Source of the DNA: Nemophila menziesii
Taxonomy: Eukaryota; Streptophyta; Magnoliopsida; Boraginales; Hydrophyllaceae
DNA length: 64,000 nucleotides
Assembly: GCA_029959085.1 (NCBI GenBank)
Contig: JARWIR010000016.1
Span: 7,237,441-7,301,440, forward strand
Reading direction: 5' to 3'
In this document: piece by piece, positions 21,241 through 33,513 of the stretch
Layout of the letters: the number at the start of each line of letters is the position of its first letter
How positions within the stretch are numbered: the first letter of the stretch is position 1
The notes under the pieces: generated by a model
Seen by the model: the letters and a program-made list of their open reading frames with translations, nothing else
What the model was told of the DNA's origin: nothing
Database searches by the model: none
Position numbers and translations under genes: made by a program

Positions 21241-22714
21241 AAATTCCAACACAAAATCACAGAATTTCCGAAAAACATAAAAAATGTAATGTTTAGTCTC
21301 TGGATAGAAAATTTATTACATTCAAATATGACCATACTTCTCAAGGAAATGTGACTAATCATTTGATAATACTTCTCCATAATTTAGCTTTATGCGTCTT
21401 TTCCGATTCACCTAAAAAAATCACCATCTAAAATGAATCGAACGTTTTTCTCTTGTTTTTAACAAGTTTGTTTCAAGGTTCTTCAACATAACCATCTGAA
21501 CAAAATTTACACAAATATAAACATCATTCTTTCAAATAACATCTAAGTAATAATCGAACATATCATATTAGTTACTAACAGAAGAATACAACTTAATTTT
21601 ACTCAAGATAATATTTAACCTGAATAAGCAAATTAATTACAATCTGATAACTTTTGCAACAACTAACAAATTTCATATCTAAGAAGAGAACCCATAAATC
21701 ATGCTTATTATAAGGCCAACTCATTTTAACATTCCAATGTTTCATAGGGGGTAAACTGTAAAAGACAGTATCTCTTTCAATTTTACTATCTTTTTCATTA
21801 GCTAAAAGCCAAACTCATATTTTTCTATTATGAAAAAACTTAGGAATAAATAATTTTCCAACAAATTTAACTCTCAGCAAAGAAGCAATATAAGATACCA
21901 TTTTCTTTAATATATAAATGTACTGGAAGATTCAGAGGCTTGATATTCATGTGACAGCCTCCAATACAGCTATGGAACCCAGAAAATTTATATAACAAAA
22001 AGATATAGCCCAACAAGAAAATAGAATTTACCTTTGATTTAGTTATTTGATCATAGCTAGATAAACCTCAGGTAAATGAAAGCAGTCTCTCAACTACAAA
22101 TCACATCTGTCAGCGAAAGGAAGAAGATTTTTTCTTCAAAGAGTTTCGTGACTGTCATATCTGTTACCGACATTAAACTCTAAATCAAGTTCGTGAAAGG
22201 TTAGATTCTTTTGTGCTTCATTCAAAATGTAAACAAGCTTTGCCTCGTCGTCAATGGATATCGGCTTTAAATAGAAGTGATTAAATGGATGCTGGTGGGC
22301 TTCCCGTATCACCATCGCGTTGATCTCTGACAAAAGAATCGTGCAGTGTGTCTAACATTTGCAGGGTGCGAGGTAGTTGTGGGCTTTGAATTAGATTGAA
22401 GATTGCAATTACAAAAAATATGGCGTTGAGATGATGGGTGGGGTCTGGTGGCGTGGTGCTTTGTTGAGATGTTGTCAGACGGAGTTCCAGAAAGTGGTGG
22501 TGGCGACTGGTTTTGTGAGAGGCGGTTGATTTATCTTCACGATCGGCTATGCCTATGGTGAAAGAAATAATAATAATAAAGTTTTTGTTTTATATTTATT
22601 GTTTAAGTATATTTTTGTCCTTTTAAATTAAAAAGCCTAAAATAAGAAGAAATATTTGCTTGGCTTATAATGGAAAGATAAATGATAAATTAGGCCTAAA
22701 AACAGAATTATTTC

Positions 22715-23165
22715 TTTTGCCAATTGAGATGATTGAATCCAATCTAAACTAAATAATTTGTCTTTAAGCATATATTTAGCTGCTCAATCGGCAATCAAAA
22801 TCTTACTCCTATAAACTAAATGAGAAGTTAATTTTGTGAGTTCACTCTCTAATATCTCTAATTAAGTGTTTAATACAATGAGAGGGTTTAAACTTATTAC
22901 ATAGTATAGGATTTAAAACCAAAGAACAATCATTCTCTATAGTATCCGCTCCATTCGGAGATAGAGTCGTCATTCTACAAGATTAGAAAACTCTTTTAGC
23001 TTCTTCCTCCATAAGTGATAAGGCTCTCACGCACTTCACCAATCCATTCAAAAGCTTGTCATTATAGTCCCTAGCAATAAAAGATATAGATGAATTAGAA
23101 TTTGATTCATCAAAAAATGCATCAGTGTTTATTTTTGATTTTATCCCCAAGGTGGTGGGACCCAC
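22715..23165 (-). pseudogene. LINE RNase H-like domain, N-terminal part (right of MULE 2)
   Basis: Minus-strand frame with LGIKSKINTDAFFDESNSNS and SFIARDYNDKLLNG, the start of the plant LINE RNase H-like (RVT_3) domain, ending in a stop near EEEAKRVF. The fuller copy is at 54,746-55,114. Mutator-like element 2 sits between this part and the C-terminal part at 18,734-19,189. Confidence 0.7.
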
Positions 23166-23239
23166 CCAATTTTGGTTAAGTAGAAAGCTGAGTTGCTTAG
23201 AGCATTACTCATTACATTTTCAGACTCAGCATTGCTTAA

Positions 23240-23515
23240 AAATTTACGAGATGTTGGATATATTGTTAAGAATGGAAAAGGACTTTTAATCGATGGAAAG
23301 GCTGGGGAGTGTAATGTGCGATCACCAGTGGAAGCGAAGGCCTTGTGAGTAATTGTTGCGTGTAAAATGACTAATTTCTATTTGAGACGTACAGTTACCG
23401 TGGAAAATGATTGCTTCAACGCTATTCAAGTCGTTTTGGACCCACGCAAAATAGATATGAGAGATTGTAATAGTTTAGTAGAGGTTGATTATTATAAAAA
23501 TTTGTTTAGTTTTTA
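23240..23515 (+). pseudogene. Second RNase H-like LINE fragment, plus strand
   Basis: Plus-strand pieces read KNGKGLLIDGKAGECN, then SPVEAKAL-stop, then VTVENDCFNAIQVVLDPR and MRDCNSLVEVDYYKN. The order and motifs (SPVEAxAL, VExDC) fit the RNase H-like domain of plant LINEs. It is interrupted by a stop and a frameshift. It contains the empty site GCGATCAC at 23,318-23,325 for the hAT MITE found in unit 2. Confidence 0.65.
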
Positions 23516-24946
23516 AGTCATATTTTATCTCGATAGAACAATTAAATAGCCAAATGGGTGGCAAAACAAAAGCTAGCCATCTTTTTTTATAGCGAATGGA
23601 TCTCTTTCCCCATCCCAAAATTAGCTAAACTCTTGGATTTTGATGTCAAACCTTTAGGAATCGGTTAAACCTTGTTTGTTTGCTTGCTTTGATGGCTTAT
23701 TTATGAATTTTCGATTACAAAAAAAGTAAAACTATTGAGTATCTTGGATAAGATCCAAAGTTTCTCCAATGATTATAATATTTATGTAATAATTAAATAA
23801 AATTGGGATCAAATCTTACTTGAGTAAAATGATTATCGATTGTATTCTTAAAAAATACATCATACTAATGATAAATGGTAAGATAAAACATAATTTAAAT
23901 AATCACAAATAAAGAACAAAATATAAAAACATAGATTTTGTAATATCGTAGACACGACTAGGAGCCCAGTGATTATATATTAAGAAATAATTGATAAATA
24001 ATTACTTTAGCATCGAGTTTGTGTTACCATCGTTTTTAAAGTCTGTGAATTAGTCATGACACTACAATATGCTACGCCTTTTGTGTTCCATTTAATTATA
24101 TATTGTTATAGTTGTTTGTGTTTTCAGTTACTATTTTAATACATTATCCATTTTACCAACAATTTAAAAGCAATTCAGATAAGGTTATTTAAGAAAAGCG
24201 TGTTGACTGTGCAAAAGGGAAAAATATTGAAGTCTTGTGTTTTGTGAATGATTAATTGTATCACGACATATCATTTTGGAGTTTTAGGAGTTATCTGGAG
24301 GATTATTCCCTACTATTTGACAAATTGAGATTTCTTGTCTAGTTTCAGATATTTGGTTACTTTAGAGTTTTTGTGCGTTAATTATGTGTTAAGCGTGAAG
24401 CTCTTAGATACACATATGATATGAGACCCCGAGATGATGATAAGAAGTAAAAAGACTAAGCTAACCCCGTCACCGTGTAAAAGGATCAAAAAGTCACTTT
24501 GTAAGGTCAAGTGAGTTTACATATAAAATTTTGAAGTCAGCTTAATAGAGTCACCACTATGTTTGGTGAATATTTTGAGCAATATTCTGCGAGGTGATTG
24601 TTTACAATTTGGATTAAGAAGAGAAAGTTATGCTAACGTTTCTACCGTGGTTCGAACCAATCCAGATTTATTTAAATCTTTGGTTGGTCAACTTTGACCC
24701 ACTTAAGTGGGTCCCACAGCTCAAAAAAAATTCCAAAACAACCAGTGAATTCCTTTCTTATACCGAGCCAAAAATTTGCAATAATACAAAAAAAATTCTT
24801 ACACGGGTCTTTTGGAAATTCGAATGTAGACATTGCGTAGTTAGGTATGGATTGTAATACCGCTCTGATGAAAACTTCCTCCCCCGATCAGAGAAGAGAT
24901 TAGAAACCCAGCTAGCAGATCTAGAGAAGAGACTATCTTTGATTTA
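23516..24946. other. Unassigned AT-rich region with gypsy-LTR-like segment
   Basis: Matches 56,161-57,590 of unit 2. The stretch about 24,270-24,520 (GTTAAGCGTGAAGCTCTTAG and neighbours) resembles the gypsy LTR sequence at 47,460-47,640, so it is probably an LTR remnant. No gene is seen. Confidence 0.5.
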
Positions 24947-25602
24947 AGAGATTATTACCCAAGGGGTCTTGAAGACACCACCTCAAGATCCAACAACACC
25001 AGTTGACTTTCTTCTTCTTACTAAAGGCCACAAACTAAATTTAACACTATAATCCAGAATCCCAATTACCTTCTTACCCTTTTTTGTATTTTAGTTCCCT
25101 ATATATACTATTTCTATTCAAAATTATTTTAAAACCTTAAGCCTCTCTTTTTTCTCTCTCTTCTCTCCCTAGACCTCATGTCAAATTCTTAGCTCCTATC
25201 TTCTCTCTCTTCAGAAATCCATGGCTGCGATTCAAGATGTGAGAAAAATAAAAGAGTTGGAGCTTGAAGCTTCGTCCATGATGGATATTTCGTGTAGCGG
25301 CGACGGTGGTAGCTAGTGACTAGCGAAGCTCATCTTAGATCTCGTGGTGGTTCGAGGTGGTGCAACGGAGGTGACGAAGCTTGGTTCGCTGGTGTTCAAG
25401 CTTCGTAAAGTTGGATTTCAGATCTTCCATGTATTTGGTTTCGTTAATGTTCAAGCTTCGAAGGTGGACAAATTCAGCAAGCTCAGCAAGATCGAACCAC
25501 GCTCAGCAAGTTCAATTTCTTTTTCTTTTTTCATTTTTCTTATTCGAATAGGTCATTGTAATTTTCGAGGCCATACTCAAGAGATGTTAATACTCATAAA
25601 TT

Positions 25603-25709
25603 TTAATGTATAGCTGATTTGTGCTAATGTATAGCTGATTTGTGTTAATTTATAGCTGATTTGTGTTTAATGTATAACTGATTTGGGTTAATGTATAACT
25701 GATTTGTTG
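25603..25709. repeat. Tandem repeat in MULE 3, 21-22 bp unit
   Basis: Five head-to-tail copies of TTAATGTATAGCTGATTTGTG with small variation. Confidence 0.9.
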
Positions 25710-25712
25710 ATA

Positions 25713-25868
25713 CTCAGTAAATTTACTGAGCATACGAGCATGCTTAGTAAAGTTACTCATCAGAAAAACTCGAATACTCAACAACTATTTTCGATGCTCA
25801 ACACTTTTTTTCGAAACTCAGTAAAATATGCTCAATAAAATATGCTCAGTAAAATATGCTCAGTACTT
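25713..25868. repeat. Palindrome and ATGCTCAGTAAA repeats in MULE 3
   Basis: A perfect 18-bp palindrome CTCAGTAAATTTACTGAG (25,713-25,730) is followed by related half-sites and by about four direct copies of AAATATGCTCAGT (25,805-25,868). Confidence 0.85.
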
Positions 25869-26182
25869 TTTCCGGCGGTGGCCGGTGGTGGTCGTCGGTG
25901 GTCGGTGGTGGTCGGTGGTGGTTGTGGCCGGAACTGGAAATTATTGATTGTTAATGAAGGAGGAGAGAGAAAAAATGATAAAGGGGGTGAGAGATTAATG
26001 GTAATGGAGGAGAGAGAATAATGGTAATGGAGTAGAGAGAATAATCTTTTTTTTTTGTCTTATATACACTATAAGGGTACTAATAACATTTGTCAATTTT
26101 GAGGCCTATAAGTAGGAGAGAGGAATCACTTGGTTCCCATGTGGCACTAAGATGCTCCTCAAGTCCTCTTGGGTAATTGACC

Positions 26183-29100
26183 CTTAATTTAATTTAGATT
26201 CTTAGTTTTAGAGGGTTTTAGTAAGAGTGGGATACCCAAATATTTTCCCAATGAATTTTTAATCTCGATATCAAGCTCCATATATATATTTCATTACTAA
26301 CTTCTTCGGGGGTATTCTTGCTAGCAAGAAGGGCGAACTTATGAAAATTAATTTTTTGTCCCGATGTAATTAGACGGAAATTTTCTAAAAGCATCGATTT
26401 CTTCTTTGTTTATGTTGATAAAGAAGAGAACATCATTCGCAAACAGAAGATGAGGGAGTTTGGGGCATTGCCTAGAAATAGAGATTCATTTTATCTTACC
26501 TTCTCGACATTGGTGTTAATCAGTCTAATGATACTTTATGTAAGAAGAGAGAAAAGAAGTGGAGACAAAGGGTCCCCTTGTCTAATACCTTATTTCGGGA
26601 CAAACTTTTTGAGCCTTGGCCATTGACTTTAACTTGGAACGATATTGATGAAATACAGTTAGAAATCCAATTTCTCTATTTTTTTACAAAAACTGAGGCT
26701 TTTCAGAGTTTCCAAGAGAAAATCCTAGTTGACTTGGTCGTTAGATTTTTCCATGTCGATTTTAATAGTTATGTAATGCTTCTAAGATTTCCTCTTAGTT
26801 TTAAAAAAGAAAGCGACTTCTTGAGCTATAAGGATATTATCTTGTATACTTTTACCTTTGAATAAAGCCGATTGAGGTGGCGAGATGGTCTCATTTATGA
26901 ACGGTTGTAATCTGAGGGCTAGAATTTTTGCGATAATTTTATAACTGAAATTAATACACGCAATCGGTCTAAAGTCTTTGATCATTTATCGGGGATACTC
27001 CTTCAAAACAAGAGTAATAAGCATATCGTTAATACAATGTAAATGGGTATTGTGAGTGAAGAAGCCATTAACAAGTTCAAAGATGTCATCTTTTAAAATA
27101 TCCCAGAATTCTTGAAAGAAATTGTCCAGAAGGCCGTCCAGACCAGGAGCTTTTGAAACTGACATACTAAAAATTGCATTTTTATTTCATCCATATCTGG
27201 AGTCTTTGTGAGAATATCATTAATTTATGATGTGACTTTATTTGGGGTATAACTAGAGATTTCCTCGATGTTAGAGACGTATTTTTATCAAAAATATTCA
27301 TGTAATAATCTTGGATAGTTTTGTTAATGATCTTCGGGTCCTCAATCCATGTATCATCCTCACATTTAAGGGTACAAATCCAATTGATTTTCCTTCTATT
27401 TTGAGTTGACGCAAAGAAGTATTTAGTATTTTTGTCCCCTTCTTAATCCAGAGATCTCTAGCTCTATTGGCCCAGAAAGATTCTTCTCTATCCCAAAGAT
27501 TTTCCAACTCCTCAATAATCTCATTTTCCATATTACAATCAGGATCCGTCATCTCATCGTTTTGAATTTTTTTCCAATTCATGTTGTAACTTGTCAAGTA
27601 GTCTTTTATTGTTAACGAGAGTTTTACGACTCCATCATGTGAGAGCGAGACAAGTAGCATCTTTTTTAAGACATAAATCTTGAATGTCACTGATATTACG
27701 ATAACTTTCCCAAGATATCTTGATAACATTGTGAGTGGAGGGTGATCGGATCCAATAGCTAGAGGAATATTAAACATCGCATTCGGGACAATTTGGACCA
27801 AGAACAAGAAGTGAGAGCGTGATCAAGTTTTTCTTTAATGTATTCCCCCCACCAATTCCTCTTGTTAGACCATGTAAAGAAACAACCTATACTGTGGAAA
27901 TCAATAAGATGATTATTGTTAATAAATTCGTTGAAACGTATAATTCTGTCGAGATTAGGAAAAAATTCCTTGCTTTTCCAATGTCTTGGTGATGTCATTA
28001 AAGTCTCCCATAAAAAGAGCCGGTTCATCAATTTTTGAAAACCAAAAAGTTAGAGAATTCCATATATTTTGTTTTCCGGATTCTATAGTAGAAGCATAAA
28101 TACAAACAAGGTACCAAGAAAAATCATTAGATTCATTAATATACGAGATAACAAAAGAGGCGTTAGAGCTAACCACTCTAAGATTAACAACATCTTTTCA
28201 CACCAAAAGTATTTCCCAGGACATATGCGCTCTTCCTCCGGGTTCAACAATATGGGAATTATTAAAGGATTTAAGATGAGTGCAAGATCTAATATCTTTC
28301 CTCCTAAAAAGAGATCCTTAAAAACATGTGATGGAAATATCATGTTTTGAAGCAAGAGAGTTAAAAACTATTTTTGTCAAGGGCGCCCTCACTCTTTGAA
28401 AGTTCCACACCATTACACTATCCATCGGCCTTGTCCACAATAAGGGACTAGTCGTCATCCTCAAGATTATTAGGGGTTGTATTCACAGGTTGAACGTGGG
28501 TACTCACCACCTCCTCGGTACTGCTGTCACTACTAGAATCACCTCTCAAGTGACCATCACAATCTAGACTACGACAAAAGTAAATTTTCCTTTACTTCGC
28601 TAGGCCTACCTCAAAATCTAGGATATTACGATCAACAATCCTATTATCTCTCATCAATTTTAGCATCACATTATAAAAACTAATGTAGGTTTCCTCCACA
28701 AACGCTTGTAAGTCAAAAAAATTCCGCTCCCATCTTTGATCAAAATCCATATCTTGCCGAGTGTGACGGCTAATATGGAAATATTGAGAATTTTTAGACT
28801 CTTCATCAGGCTCATAGGATTCGTTATCGGCATTATTGTAGCTCAAAACCCTCTTTTCTTTATAATCGTTGTTACCATCTCTCGACCCTTTTGGACTTGG
28901 CACGTCAGTATTACTACCTTCTTTGAATTGTTTCATACCATCAAAGCCAAGACCATTACCAACCTTAAAAACACCATTAAAACCCACAGCGCCATTAGCA
29001 AAAGAAATAGCAACGCCAATAGTTTTTACGTCAACGATCTTAGCACCAACGGTCTCAACGCCAACGATCTTTGTGCTAAACATTTATGAATCAATAATGA

Positions 29101-29296
29101 TCGCTTTCTTCACATCTCAAGATGACTTAATTAGTCCATAAAAGTTAATCCAAACCTCAATTTCTTCCCTCCCCTCCGACATGTGCATTTCATAGAGGAA
29201 CACCCAACACAGTTTGGAAGAAAGCCCATAATTCACACATTCTGGTTTATTTCTCCAAGACCAAACCGACACCACTGAAACGGATTTGGTGGCCAT
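26183..29296 (-). mobile_element. Decayed plant L1-type LINE, unit 2 copy
   Basis: Same element as in unit 1, here with the 3' half present. On the minus strand: ORF1 start 29,296 and second ORF1 frame 29,083-28,592; endonuclease 28,355-27,759 in three frames (WYLVCIYAS, GDFNDI, FFTWSN); linker 27,807-27,298; RT 27,180 to about 26,183. The RT catalytic motif, FADD in relatives, reads FANDVLFF near 26,430. A 20-bp deletion relative to the other copies lies near 29,101. The 3' end is cut at 26,183 with no tail. Confidence 0.85.
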
Positions 29297-30731
29297 GATT
29301 AATAATAAGATATAAAATAACGCAGTAGAATAATTTGCAGAAGAATAAACACATGCAGTATCATATATATATATATACTAATTACAATTAAATAGGGAAA
29401 AGAAAGTAATGTCTGAGAAGAAGCTAACTTTTGGTCTTGATGAAAGGGTAAGAGACACTTGTCGAATTCCCTACGAATTGAAGACATGTTTTCCATGCGT
29501 GAGATATAAGAGATTGCATAGAGATATACTTTTTCTTTGATCAATAGAAAAATCCCAAGGCACAGGAGAAATATGTTTTATTATTAAAAAAAAGAGCGAT
29601 GGTCGTGTGTATATGGTAATCTTCATTAGAGTAGCTCAAAGATGAGAAAATAAAGTTGCAAATGTATTGCATGTTGTTAAAGATACAATAGACAATTAAA
29701 AACCCACGTTGGTATGGGACTATATAGTTGGGCCATTTCTCAAGAACTTGTAGTATAGGAATGGTGAAGCGTGAGATGAAGATCAAAAGATCAAAATTTC
29801 CTTGGGAAGAGAAAGAAGGTCTTACACGCGAGATGAGTATGTAGGTGAATAAAAAATAATTTGTACTTTGATCTGCTTAAAGTCCGGGAACTCAGGGGAA
29901 AATTGCCTGCTACTTCTCTTGGTGAACCAATAGTCAAGGAGCATAATAAAATAATCTATTTGGGTAAACGATAGCGAAGAGAAAATTTTGTATTGTCTAA
30001 TGGATGGACAGCTATCGGAAGAGATATTTGTTGCGACGTAGTATTTAAGAATCCCAAGAGGATTGAAAATTCCACCAAGAAGATATAAGAACCAATAAAT
30101 GTCTTATCACCATACTTTCCCATTTTCACGTGTCTAGAAATCCTTCCAACAAATATAAAGAGAGAATTACAGGAGATCTTAACCTGCCAAAATATATTAG
30201 AAACCCAAGAGAACCCGTACATGTGTCTAATGAGGACAAAAGACAAAAGAGGAAAAAAGGACTAAAAGTACTGTAAAAAAGGTTAAAGAAAGGCCCATGA
30301 TCATATGAAAGGAAGAAAAGCTTGATGAAAAACATGGGAGGGATGTGAAAGATCTTTTATAAAATTATTTATATATAATTTGTTTCGTCAACATAGGATA
30401 AAAGAATTTATTATATTGTAAAAGGTTTTATTTCTTTTTTCGTTGTAGATACTCGAGATGCTTGGATCGGCCTTGCTAGAGATAGGTGTGATATTCCAAG
30501 CATAGGATTAGTTTGTGCAACTTGTAAGAAGGTTTTTTATTAAGAAGTGTTTTTTTACTGGCCAATAGGTGTCATATGTATGAAAAAGTACAAATATACA
30601 TAAACTAACAGGTTTTTGGTTAAATAATTATGGAAATAGAGTTTGGTTACTATGATGTTTAAATAAAGATATATTTAAACAATAACGTGAGTCAAATATA
30701 TATTACAAAAATATATATAAATACAAGGTAG
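29297..30731. other. LINE upstream region, unit 2 copy
   Basis: Counterpart of 2,696-4,124, nearly identical. No recognisable gene. Confidence 0.5.
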
Positions 30732-31033
30732 TGTTATTGAGCATGTAAAAATCATATATAATGTATAAGATGACTCATGCTAACAACTTAAACTTTTAGG
30801 AGAATTGGTTATCTATCATGGTATCAGAGCCAAGATCCAAAGATTTTTCATGTTCGAGTCTTGCCGGTGTCACCAATTATAAAATTTCACGTAGCAAAGA
30901 CTAGACATGCTAAAAACTGACATGAATCTATTTTGCACGTGAGGGGGCGTATTGAGCATGTAAAACTCATATATAATATATAAGATGACTCCTCCTAATA
31001 GCTTAAGCTTTTAGGATAATTGGTTATTTATCA
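30732..31033 (+). mobile_element. TRIM-like mini LTR retroelement, unit 2
   Basis: Same structure as at 4,125-4,426: repeats 30,732-30,818 and about 30,950-31,033, PBS TGGTATCAGAGCC after the first, GTGAGGGGG before the second. Confidence 0.65.
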
Positions 31034-31351
31034 TGGTATTAGAGCCAATATCCAAGGAAGACGTAGGTTCGAGTCTTGATTTGTCCCAAATATGTGCTTT
31101 TAATAGTCCTTTCTTCTACCTGGAGAGTACGAGTGGTGAATTCAGAGCCAATGGTGGATTTGGACTCGTATTCCCCAACCTCCTTTACATTTCCTCTTTA
31201 AGTAAGCTTCTTCTCTCTTAAACATAATCTTAACATGGTATTAAGAGTCATAAGGGATATTATCATTCGAAGCAAAAAAAATCACCATTAAAAGGCTTTT
31301 TCTGCAACTTTTTGTTTCACTCCCTGCTCCCGATTCACTTCCGCTCTTCTT

Positions 31352-32300
31352 ATGGAGTCTTCTTCCTCAAGTACACCTCTTATTAGTTCTAGTGCATCGA
31401 TTCCAGCTGGGCTATTATTGCTTCATCAAAATTGGTCTAGTTTGGTACAAATCAGACTTGATTCAACAAACCATTTCCTTTGATGAGCTCAATTTGACGT
31501 CGTGCTTGAAGCTCATGGATATCTGAGCCATGTTAATGGTTCATCTCTTCAACCTTTGTCTTCCAATCCACAATATCCTACATGGTTAATTGAAGATCAA
31601 CAAATCAAAGTCACTCTTTTTACAGTTATGATTCCGTTAATCCTTTCACATGTTGTTAAACTGACACATACTTTTGATGTCTGGCAAAAGCTTAAAGAGA
31701 TCCTTGTGTCTCAGTGTCAAACTCACGTTCATCAGCTCAAGACAAAACTCTGTAACATTCAGAAAGGAGATTAATCAATGACCGCGTATCTTGGTAAAGT
31801 TCAAGAGATCTGTGGTGGATTAAACACCGTTGTAGCTGTGTTACCTCTTGAGGATGTAATTATGTACAAATTGAAGATTTTTCCATCCGAGCATAGTCAA
31901 TTTAAATCCAGCATTCGTATTTCTAATGCTCAATACTCTACACCTAGCTTCCATCTTATTGGAAGTTTACGCGTTTCTAAAGAACTTCACATGAAAATGG
32001 TGGAATCCTGTTACATTTCTTCTTCTCATACTGCATCGTTTTCTAATAATCAAACCTCATCTTCTTCTCAAAATGGTCGAGGTTATGGGTTCTTTTAGTC
32101 GAGGGTGTGGTAGAGGTCGATCTCGAGGTAATTCTTCTCATTCATCCTTAATTTTAGGTCAACCTCCTTCATCACCTTCTTCACCTCAATATTCTTCATC
32201 TCCGTCAACATGAGAAATTTGTGTTTGATTTGGACACTCTGCATTTGATTGCTGGAACCGTTGTAATTTTTCTACTTATCCATCTCCTCGAACTTAACAG
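31352..32300 (+). pseudogene. Copia gag (stops in frame)
   Basis: MESSSSSTPLISSSASIPAG, then QNWSSLV, then a TGA-ATGAGC break near 31,482 where gag relatives have Trp. Further gag blocks run 31,502-31,774 and, after a TAA, 31,778-32,098. A stop follows GYGFF at 32,098, then RGCGRGRSRG and a knuckle (ICV-stop-FGHSAFDCW). Gag packages element RNA in virus-like particles. Confidence 0.8.
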
Positions 32301-32329
32301 CAACAACGTGTAGCTTTCGCCGCTCAGTC

Positions 32330-32480
32330 TTCTTCGTCTCAAACATCTTCAACTACGTATGACCCTGAGATGTGGTATCTCAACGTCGGTGCTAACAGTC
32401 ATGTTACAAATGATGCCAATCTTGTTCAACAATCATCTCCTTATCATGGTTTTAATATGTCTCAGTAGGTAATGGAAATT
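32330..32480 (+). pseudogene. Copia protease remnant (catalytic Asp lost)
   Basis: MWYLNVGANSHVTNDANLVQ corresponds to the W-x-DSGA-x-x-H-[VM]-T block of copia proteases. The catalytic Asp is Asn and the Ser is Val. The unit 3 copy at 63,838 reads YLNSGANNHVT, also with Asn. Confidence 0.75.
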
Positions 32481-32757
32481 CCTTGCCAATTGATAATATC
32501 GGAAATAATAAGTTCTCTACTTCCTCTTACACTTTTAAATTACACTCAATTTTACATGTTCCTCACGTTCCTCAAATTTGTTGTCTATATCCAAGTTTTC
32601 CTTAGATAACAATTGTGTCATCTCATTCACGCCTAACTCGGTGTCTATTTTTTATGCTCACACTCAATGTCTATTGTTTTCGGGCCCTATAAAAGTGGGT
32701 TATATTGTATACCTTTAGTTACTCGTTTGGGCTCATCTCAACCTTCCCTCCTTATTC

Positions 32758-33513
32758 ATGTGTCTCTCTTCCAAATCAGCTACTTCCTCAGCTAGGCTAT
32801 GGCATTTACGTCTTGGTCACGCATCAATAAACGCCTCAACTCAATTATCTTCAATCTTACAAACTAGATTATACTTTTATGGTGTAAATTGTGCTGATTG
32901 TGTTATTTCAAAAGCACATAAACTCTTTTTTTCTTCTTCTATTACTTGTAATTCTAAACCCTTTGATCTCATCCACATTGATGTTTGGGGTCCATCACCT
33001 GTTACTTCTTGCTTAATGTTAAAATATTATCTTGTTTTTATTGACGATTTTAGCCGCTACACGTGGATATATCCACTCAAAGTTAAATCTAATGTTTGTG
33101 ATATTTTTCAAACTTTATATTCTATGGTTTTAACTCAGTTTGACACCAAAACTAAAGTAATTCACACTGATAATGGTGGTGAACACTTGAGTCGTGTTTT
33201 TCAATCTTTTCTCAAAGCTCATGGGATTCTTCGTCACACCACTCTCCCTTATACTCTTGAGCAAAATGGTGTCTCAGAAATAATATACGGACACCTTATT
33301 GAGACTACAATGTCTATCCTAAATCATGCATTTATTCCCACCAAATATTGGCTTGATGCATTATCAACTGTTGTTTATTTGATATATTTACTTCCTACTC
33401 CAGTTTTATCGAAATTCAGTCCCTTTCACAAACTGTATAACATCCTTCCTTCTTATTCTCACCTTAAGATTTTCGAACGCTTATGTTATACATGGTTGAA
33501 ACCTTATGAATAA
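32758..33513 (+). pseudogene. Copia integrase (open 251-codon frame)
   Basis: The longest open piece of this element. It has the His-Cys zinc module (WHLRLGHAS then CADCVISKAHK), the GAG-pre-integrase segment and the DDE catalytic core: HIDVWGP (first Asp), VIHTDNGGE (second Asp) and QNGVSE (Glu). A normal copia follows the Glu with RKHRH-type basic residues; here IIYGH is found. The frame ends at 33,513 where relatives continue. Integrase inserts the cDNA into the genome. Confidence 0.88.

Larger units (their letters stand above)
19190..22714. mobile_element. Mutator-like element 2 (3,525 bp) with palindromic arrays
   Basis: Flanked by (G/C)TTTTGCCA on each side (19,181-19,189 and 22,714-22,722; 8 of 9 bases identical); unit 2 has one related site near 54,615. 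The ends are imperfect inverted repeats: GGGGATAAGTTCATTTTTAA on the left, GAAATAATTCTGTTTTTAGG read inward from the right. Inside are three arrays of a 22-bp palindromic unit and a zinc-knuckle exon that resembles a MULE transposase end. 21,241-22,135 and 22,334-22,714 show nothing I recognise. A 65-codon minus-strand frame at 22,136-22,333 is of unknown nature. Confidence 0.78.
24947..26182. mobile_element. Mutator-like element 3 (about 1.24 kb, non-autonomous)
   Basis: Insert absent from unit 2 (junction near 57,590). Inverted ends share ATTACCCAAG(G/A)GG(T/A)CTTGA. Flanks TTTGATTTA and CTTAATTTA match at 7 of 9 bases, compatible with an aged 9-bp Mutator duplication. The interior holds a pyrimidine-rich leader, a 31-codon open frame at 25,221-25,316 (MAAIQDVRKIKELELEAS...) and a longer one at 25,344-25,613, neither recognised. 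Tandem repeats and GGTGGT-rich sequence follow. It has no transposase. Confidence 0.65.
1..26624. repeat. Tandem repeat unit 1 (about 26.6 kb)
   Basis: The sequence at position 1 recurs nearly identically at 26,625 and again, more diverged, at 58,036, in the same orientation. The unit contains a LINE, TRIM-like element, truncated copia, GUX gene and LINE/gypsy debris in the same order as unit 2. It lacks the 16.5 kb corresponding to 32,328-48,784. It carries six insertions that unit 2 lacks. The window starts inside the repeat, so the array probably continues to the left. Confidence 0.9.

Noticed and set aside
22136..22333. 65-codon minus-strand frame in MULE 2
   Set aside because: Could be a captured exon, but nothing recognised and no flanking splice logic found.
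25344..25613. 89-codon frame in MULE 3
   Set aside because: Composition follows local repeats and AT-rich sequence; no domain recognised.
31077..31235. Possible 5' LTR of the unit 2 copia element (159 bp, TGAT...CTTAACA)
   Set aside because: Size and ends match the candidate 3' LTR, but the interiors do not align by eye, so it was not called.
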